From Asinibacterium sp. OR53 (GTDB taxonomy: Bacteria > Bacteroidota > Bacteroidia > Chitinophagales > Chitinophagaceae), in assembly GCF_000515315.1 (NCBI RefSeq), contig NZ_KI911562.1, positions 310,001 to 374,000 of the forward strand: a DNA stretch of 64,000 nucleotides. The letters are read 5' to 3'. Position numbers and translations under genes: made by a program. The notes under the pieces are model-generated. The model saw only the letters and a program-made list of their open reading frames with translations. It made no database searches and was not told where the DNA came from. This document shows positions 59,480 through 64,000 of the stretch, in pieces. Within the stretch, counting starts at the first letter, position 1. Each line of letters opens with the position of its first letter.

Positions 59480-60160
59480 ATGGAAGTGAAGCCCAAGCAA
59501 ATTCTGATTGCAGACGACGAACAGGACATATTGGAGATCATCAGCTACAATCTTATCAAGGAAGGATATGAAGTATATACGGCCAAGGACGGAAACGAAG
59601 CGATTGAAAGGGCTCGCCAGTTACATCCCGATCTCATTATCCTGGATATCATGATGCCCAAGAAGACCGGCGTAGAAGTATGCGCCATTCTCCGGAGCCA
59701 GCCACTTTTCCAGGACACCCTCATCATTTTCCTCACAGCATTGAGTGATGAAACCTCCCATATCAAGGGCCTTGAAACAGGCGCTGATGACTACGTGAGC
59801 AAACCCATCAGTCCGAAAGTATTGGTAAGCCGTGTAAACGCCCTGTTCAGACGCCTCAACAACAAAGACTCGGGCAAGGCCATCAGCCTGGGCAATGTGA
59901 TCATCGACCCGGTTAAGTTCCTGGTTACCGTAGACGATAAAGAAGTGGTGCTGGCCAAAAAAGAATTTGAATTGCTGCACCTCCTGGCTTCCCGCCCCGG
60001 CCGCGTTTTTCTCCGCAATGAAATACTTTCCCAGATATGGGGTAACGATGTGATCGTGGGCGACCGTACCATCGATGTGCACGTAAGGAAAGTGCGCCAG
60101 AAACTCGGCATCGACTGTATCACTACCGTTAAGGGTGTGGGATATAAGTTTGATGTGTAG
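59480..60160 (+). CDS. OmpR/PhoB-family response regulator
   Basis: 226 residues from the ATG at 59480. Receiver domain: acidic pair A-D-D-E-Q-D near 12, phospho-acceptor Asp in L-I-I-L-D-I-M-M-P near 58, Lys in Y-V-S-K-P near 110. Winged-helix DNA-binding domain at about 130-226 with F-E-L-L-H-L-L-A, R-T-I-D-V-H-V-R-K-V-R and G-V-G-Y-K-F. Paired with the kinase 48 bp downstream. The adjacent phosphate-transport genes suggest a PhoB-like role. Confidence 0.93.
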   Translation: MEVKPKQILIADDEQDILEIISYNLIKEGYEVYTAKDGNEAIERARQLHPDLIILDIMMPKKTGVEVCAILRSQPLFQDTLIIFLTALSDETSHIKGLETGADDYVSKPISPKVLVSRVNALFRRLNNKDSGKAISLGNVIIDPVKFLVTVDDKEVVLAKKEFELLHLLASRPGRVFLRNEILSQIWGNDVIVGDRTIDVHVRKVRQKLGIDCITTVKGVGYKFDV

Positions 60161-60208
60161 GGGAGTTGTTAGTTGATAGTTGTCAGATGTTAGCTAACTT
60201 AGATTTCG

Positions 60209-61258
60209 ATGTTCAAGACCAAGAACCTTTCCCCACAGCAACTCTCCGCCTTTACGGCGCTGATCCTTTCTATTCCCATTGCATTGGGCATCTGGGTCAT
60301 ACGGCCCGACTGGGAGATCGCACTTTCTTCACTGGTGATTACTTTCTTTGGCAGCTACCTGTTGATCCGTTTTGTGCTGGAATCATTTATCTATCGCAAG
60401 ATCAAACTCATTTATAAGTTCATCTACCAAACCAAGGCCACCAAGAGAGAAGAAACTTATTATAAATATATCCTGCCGCAGAAAGGTATCGATGAAGTGA
60501 GGGAAGATGTGGAAAAATGGGCCGAACAACGCAGCGCCGAGATCGAGCAGTTGAAAACCAACGAAGCTTTCCGCAAGGAATTCCTGCAAAACCTTTCACA
60601 CGAATTCAAAACGCCCATTTTTGCGATACAGGGCTATGTAGATACCCTGCTGGGTGGCGCCATGGAGAACCCCGGGGTCAGCAAACGTTTCCTGGAGAAT
60701 GCCGCCCGCAATGTAGAACGTATGGTGAACCTGGTGCAGGACCTTGACGAGATTGCCCGTCTCGAAAGCGGTGAACAGCCTTTGTACAAAGAAACCTTCA
60801 TTATCCAGGACCTGATCAGGGAGGTGTACGAGACCCTTTCCATCAAGACTGCTGCGCGCAATATCAGGTGTTCGATTAAAAAAGGATGCGAATCGCCCAT
60901 TTCTGTTTTTGCCGATAAGGAAAAAATCAGGCAGGTGATCAATAACCTGCTGGAAAATGCCACCAAATACGGGAAACAGGATGGCAGTATCGTGGCCAGC
61001 GTATACAAAACCGACGGGCGGCATGTGCTGATTGAGTTTAGTGATGATGGTATTGGTATAGCGGAAGAGCATCTTTCCCGCATTTTTGAACGTTTTTACA
61101 GAACCGACCGCGGCAGGAGCCGCGACGGGGGTGGTACCGGGTTGGGATTGGCCATTTGCAAGCACATCATTGAAGCCCATGGGCAAACCATGCATGTGCG
61201 CAGCAAGCTGGATGTAGGAACCACGATCGGATTTACGCTGGACGCCAAACGGGAATAA
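60209..61258 (+). CDS. Sensor histidine kinase (PhoR-like)
   Basis: 349 residues. Two N-terminal transmembrane helices (F-T-A-L-I-L-S-I-P-I-A-L-G-I and L-V-I-T-F-F-G-S-Y-L-L-I) with little periplasmic loop, then HisKA with F-L-Q-N-L-S-H-E-F-K-T-P-I-F (phosphorylated His near 131). HATPase with N-N-L-L-E-N-A-T-K-Y-G (N box), D-D-G-I-G-I (G1) and G-T-G-L-G-L-A-I (G2). No PAS domain was recognised. Minimal sensor region suggests control through a partner protein, as for PhoR. Confidence 0.93.
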   Translation: MFKTKNLSPQQLSAFTALILSIPIALGIWVIRPDWEIALSSLVITFFGSYLLIRFVLESFIYRKIKLIYKFIYQTKATKREETYYKYILPQKGIDEVREDVEKWAEQRSAEIEQLKTNEAFRKEFLQNLSHEFKTPIFAIQGYVDTLLGGAMENPGVSKRFLENAARNVERMVNLVQDLDEIARLESGEQPLYKETFIIQDLIREVYETLSIKTAARNIRCSIKKGCESPISVFADKEKIRQVINNLLENATKYGKQDGSIVASVYKTDGRHVLIEFSDDGIGIAEEHLSRIFERFYRTDRGRSRDGGGTGLGLAICKHIIEAHGQTMHVRSKLDVGTTIGFTLDAKRE

Positions 61259-61364
61259 CGGCACAGATTTAGTATCTTGATGCTATATTATCTTATTATT
61301 AAGTTTACATCTCCACCTGAGCATCAATGGCATAACGCTATTTTTGCGCTAAATTTCAATTTGT

Positions 61365-62012
61365 ATGGGTATTAATACCTTCGGCCGTTTCTTCATGCCT
61401 AAAAACAAAGTGTTCTATGAGTTGTTCGAAGATGTGGCGGAAAAAGGCTACGAGATGGGCATCAAGCTCAAGGAAATGGTAAGTGAGCCTGAAAAAAACA
61501 AAAGAGCTGCCATCCTCTCCCAGATTGAAGACCTCGAACACAAGAACGACGATAATACCCACCGCATTTTCACTGAACTGGGCAGGAATTTCATCACACC
61601 CTTCGACCGTGAAGACATCCACTACCTGGCTACTGCACTCGACGATATCGCCGACTACATATTCGCTTCCGCTAAAAAGATCAATTTTTACAGTGTAAAC
61701 CCCAATGATACCGGCATCCAGAAGATGGCCGAACTGATCCTGCAGGGAACCATCGAGATCAGGAAAGCCGTATTGGGTCTGCGCGATATGAAACATCTCC
61801 GTGAAATGACCGAAGCGCTGGTAAAAGTGAACAGCATCGAGAACCAGGCCGACGATGTATTTGACATGAGCATTGAAATGTTGTTCCAGCAGGAGAACGA
61901 TTTCAAGGAAGTGATCAAGAAACGTGAGATCTACCAGGTAATGGAAATTGCCACCGACAAATGTGAGGATGCAGCCAATGTGATCGAATCCATTATCATT
62001 AAATATGCATAA
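61365..62012 (+). CDS. DUF47 family protein (PhoU-like phosphate regulator)
   Basis: 215 residues, mostly helical, of the DUF47/YkaA family that regulates PiT-type transporters. Visible segments are N-K-V-F-Y-E-L-F-E-D-V-A-E-K near the N-terminus, T-P-F-D-R-E-D-I-H-Y-L-A near 75 and I-E-N-Q-A-D-D-V-F near 155. The gene lies 42 bp before the transporter, the usual DUF47-pit pair. Confidence 0.92.
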   Translation: MGINTFGRFFMPKNKVFYELFEDVAEKGYEMGIKLKEMVSEPEKNKRAAILSQIEDLEHKNDDNTHRIFTELGRNFITPFDREDIHYLATALDDIADYIFASAKKINFYSVNPNDTGIQKMAELILQGTIEIRKAVLGLRDMKHLREMTEALVKVNSIENQADDVFDMSIEMLFQQENDFKEVIKKREIYQVMEIATDKCEDAANVIESIIIKYA

Positions 62013-62054
62013 TAGTGCGCAGCCCGTTTTCGCTATCGGCGAAACATACTGCGC

Positions 62055-63083
62055 ATGAAAAAGAAACTTATGGCAACCTTACTGATCGTTATCATTGTAC
62101 TGGCTTTTATTTTCGATTATATTAATGGATTCCACGACGCAGCTAATTCTATAGCCACCATTGTTTCTACCAAAGTATTGACTCCTTTCCAGGCCGTACT
62201 TTGGGCTGCCCTTTTCAACTTCGGCGCTTTTTTCATCTCCAAATACCTGATCGGCGGGTTTGGTATCGCTGATACGATTGCCAAAAGTGTTACTATACAG
62301 AAAGGTGATCACCTGGCGCTTTATGTAACATTGGCCGCTTTGCTTTCATCCATCGCATGGAACCTGATCACCTGGTGGTTTGGTATTCCGTCCAGCTCTT
62401 CCCATGCCCTGATCGGCGGACTGATCGGCGCAGCCGTAGCCCACTATCAAAGCTTTGGTGTGATTGTAATGAGTAAGGTAATTCCTATTGTAGCTTTTAT
62501 TGTGCTTGCACCGTTCATAGGCATGGTCATTGCCTTTATTATTACCATCATCATTGTACACCTATGTAAACGGGCCAATCCATACCGGGCAGAAAAATGG
62601 TTCAAAAGATTACAGTTGTTGTCTTCCGCAGCCTTCAGCCTGGGTCATGGTGGTAATGATTCGCAGAAAGTGATGGGATTGATCGGTGCTGCCATGGTTG
62701 CATCGAATTTTATTCCCGACCTGAAATCCATACCAGACTGGGTGCCGCTTTCCTGCTTCCTGGCAATGGGATTGGGTACTATGAGTGGCGGCTGGAAAAT
62801 TGTGAAAACCATGGGTACACGTATCACCAAAGTAACACCACTCGAAGGCGTTGCAGCGGAAACTGCAGGTGCCATTACCTTATTCCTTACCGAACATTTC
62901 AAGATACCTGTTAGTACCACGCATACCATCACCGGATCCATCATTGGTGTGGGCGCTACCAAACGACTCAGTGCAGTTCGCTGGGGTGTTACCGTTAACC
63001 TGCTTTGGGCATGGGTATTGACCATTCCGGTTTCGGCGGTAATGGCTGCTGCCTTCTTCTATATCATGAAATTATTTCTCTAG
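62055..63083 (+). CDS. pit: PiT-family inorganic phosphate transporter
   Basis: 342 residues, about ten transmembrane helices. Two PiT signatures are clear: F-I-F-D-Y-I-N-G-F-H-D-A-A-N-S near residue 20 and F-S-L-G-H-G-G-N-D-S-Q-K near residue 195. Proton or sodium-coupled low-affinity phosphate uptake in the inner membrane. An internal ATG five codons in is an alternative start. Follows DUF47 and the two-component pair. Confidence 0.94.
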   Translation: MKKKLMATLLIVIIVLAFIFDYINGFHDAANSIATIVSTKVLTPFQAVLWAALFNFGAFFISKYLIGGFGIADTIAKSVTIQKGDHLALYVTLAALLSSIAWNLITWWFGIPSSSSHALIGGLIGAAVAHYQSFGVIVMSKVIPIVAFIVLAPFIGMVIAFIITIIIVHLCKRANPYRAEKWFKRLQLLSSAAFSLGHGGNDSQKVMGLIGAAMVASNFIPDLKSIPDWVPLSCFLAMGLGTMSGGWKIVKTMGTRITKVTPLEGVAAETAGAITLFLTEHFKIPVSTTHTITGSIIGVGATKRLSAVRWGVTVNLLWAWVLTIPVSAVMAAAFFYIMKLFL

Positions 63084-63114
63084 GATTCCCTGCCTTGCAT
63101 TTACTTTGCGCCAC

Positions 63115-63122
63115 TAACTTTG
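63115..63122 (+). promoter_or_regulatory. Minus-7 box at galE start
   Basis: TAACTTTG matches TAnnTTTG and ends 4 nt before the galE ATG at 63127. A CTTG at 63094-63097, 17 nt upstream, may be its minus-33 element. Confidence 0.45.
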
Positions 63123-63126
63123 TAGT

Positions 63127-64000
63127 ATGGCTAAAATACTGGTAACCGGCGGATGCGGGTATATAGGTTCTCACACCATCGTTGATCTGATCGAAAACGG
63201 GTTCGATGTTATTTCCATCGATGACAATTCAAGGTCTACTTCTTATGCTGTCAAAGGTATTGAACAGATCACCGGTAAAAAGATCAAGAACTACCTGGTG
63301 GATCTGAAAAATTTCGACGATACACTCGCCGTTTTCCAGGAAAACCCCGACATCACCGGCGTGATCCATTTTGCCGCTTACAAAGCAGTGGGTGAGTCAG
63401 TAGAACAACCGCTGATGTATTATGAGAACAATATGTTCTCACTCATCAACCTGCTCAAATGTGTAAAAGAGTTCAGGGTTCCGCATTTTGTATTTTCTTC
63501 TTCCTGCACGGTATATGGAAGTCCGGATAAAATGCCGGTTACAGAAGACTCTCCCATCAAAAAAGCCGAATCGCCCTACGGCGCCACCAAGCAAATGGGT
63601 GAAGAGATCCTGCGCGATTTCGCAAGGAACGGTCATACCAAAGCCATCCTGCTGCGTTATTTCAATCCTACCGGCGCACATCCCACTACCATACTGGGTG
63701 AATTACCCATTGGCAAACCGCAGAACCTGGTTCCCGCCATCACCCAGACCGCGATTGGCAAATTACCCAAGATGATGGTATTCGGCGCCGATTATCCTAC
63801 ACGCGATGGCAGCTGTATCCGCGATTTCATCCACGTGTGTGATATTGCACATGCACATACACTGGCTGTTGAATACCTTGCTGCCGGAAAAAACAAAACC
63901 TCCTGCGATATATTCAACCTGGGTACCGGCAACGGTGTTACCGTGCTGGAAGCCATTCATACTTTCGAAGAAGTCAGCGGTGTTAAACTGAATTATGAAA
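63127..64000 (+). CDS. galE: UDP-glucose 4-epimerase GalE (3' end cut by window)
   Basis: Interconverts UDP-glucose and UDP-galactose for galactose use and glycan synthesis. The first 291 codons are present. NAD-binding V-T-G-G-C-G-Y-I-G-S-H at residues 6-16, catalytic S-S-S-C-T-V-Y-G near 124 and Y-G-A-T-K-Q (Tyr-xxx-Lys) near 151, then R-Y-F-N-P-T-G-A-H and G-S-C-I-R-D-F-I-H-V-C-D. Extended SDR family, NAD-dependent. Confidence 0.95.
   Translation, partial: MAKILVTGGCGYIGSHTIVDLIENGFDVISIDDNSRSTSYAVKGIEQITGKKIKNYLVDLKNFDDTLAVFQENPDITGVIHFAAYKAVGESVEQPLMYYENNMFSLINLLKCVKEFRVPHFVFSSSCTVYGSPDKMPVTEDSPIKKAESPYGATKQMGEEILRDFARNGHTKAILLRYFNPTGAHPTTILGELPIGKPQNLVPAITQTAIGKLPKMMVFGADYPTRDGSCIRDFIHVCDIAHAHTLAVEYLAAGKNKTSCDIFNLGTGNGVTVLEAIHTFEEVSGVKLNYE

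Noticed and set aside
60161..60208. GTTAGTTGATAG-type repeats before the kinase gene as a CRISPR or regulatory array
   Set aside because: Units are short, degenerate and lack spacers; simple low-complexity sequence.

Overview
The window looks like chromosomal DNA of a Bacteroidota bacterium, most likely Chitinophagaceae or a close relative. The evidence is a set of phylum-typical genes: PorP/SprF and PorT of the type IX secretion system, the gliding lipoprotein GldB, a DUF5916 outer-membrane protein, BshA, a Thermus-type isocitrate dehydrogenase with C-terminal extension, and a DUF47/PiT phosphate pair. Shine-Dalgarno sequences are nearly absent, and many start codons sit directly behind TAnnTTTG-like minus-7 boxes. 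Most of the window is ordinary, moderately GC-rich housekeeping sequence with short intergenic gaps and both strands used.

Layout. 1-5023 (minus): an L-arabinose locus (HAD phosphatase, araB, araD, secreted GH127 beta-L-arabinofuranosidase cut by the window start). 5117-13776: trmD, DUF5916 protein, adenine deaminase plus uracil phosphoribosyltransferase, a PorP-like protein, Mpg glycosylase, EI24 membrane protein, RsmI-like methyltransferase. 13791-23744: secreted M28 peptidase, bshA, class III aminotransferase, gamma carbonic anhydrase, rsgA, ubiE, porT, dihydroorotase, MutS-like ATPase. 31531-36461: PLD-like protein, CoA-binding protein, TIGR01777 epimerase, phosphoesterase/PQQ-propeller fusion. 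36554-45296: histone H1-like protein, secreted zinc protease, PDH E2, isocitrate dehydrogenase, SLBB polysaccharide-export protein. 45582-59344: apaG, gldB, nadE, Usp, thiolase, pyrD, dgkA, DUF1361, a TolB/Omp85-like protein, an MBL hydrolase and a secreted protein with a caspase-like C-terminus. 59480-64000: a PhoB/PhoR-like two-component pair, DUF47 plus PiT phosphate transport, and the start of galE.

The striking part is 23820-31397. The yifB/comM gene (Mg-chelatase-type AAA+ helicase, the competence branch-migration factor in other bacteria) is rearranged in two ways. First, an exact 216-bp (72-codon) internal block carrying Walker B lies in reverse orientation, so the frame stops after 282 codons; reversing it on paper restores a 513-codon gene. 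Second, a diverged second copy of the last 162 codons lies 6036 bp downstream. Between the two C-terminal copies is an AT-rich cargo: a small bacteriocin-type operon (double-glycine precursor peptide, small membrane proteins, thioredoxin-like protein, C39-peptidase ABC exporter) and a double-HTH XRE regulator whose start codon abuts the second copy. The right edge of the inverted block and the left edge of the second copy fall at the same yifB codon. I read this as an island inserted in comM that brought its own replacement 3' end, combined with a site-related internal inversion. No integrase or transposase is visible in it.

No rRNA, tRNA, CRISPR array or IS transposase was recognised. Family assignments rest on reading motifs and remembered family features, not on database searches.
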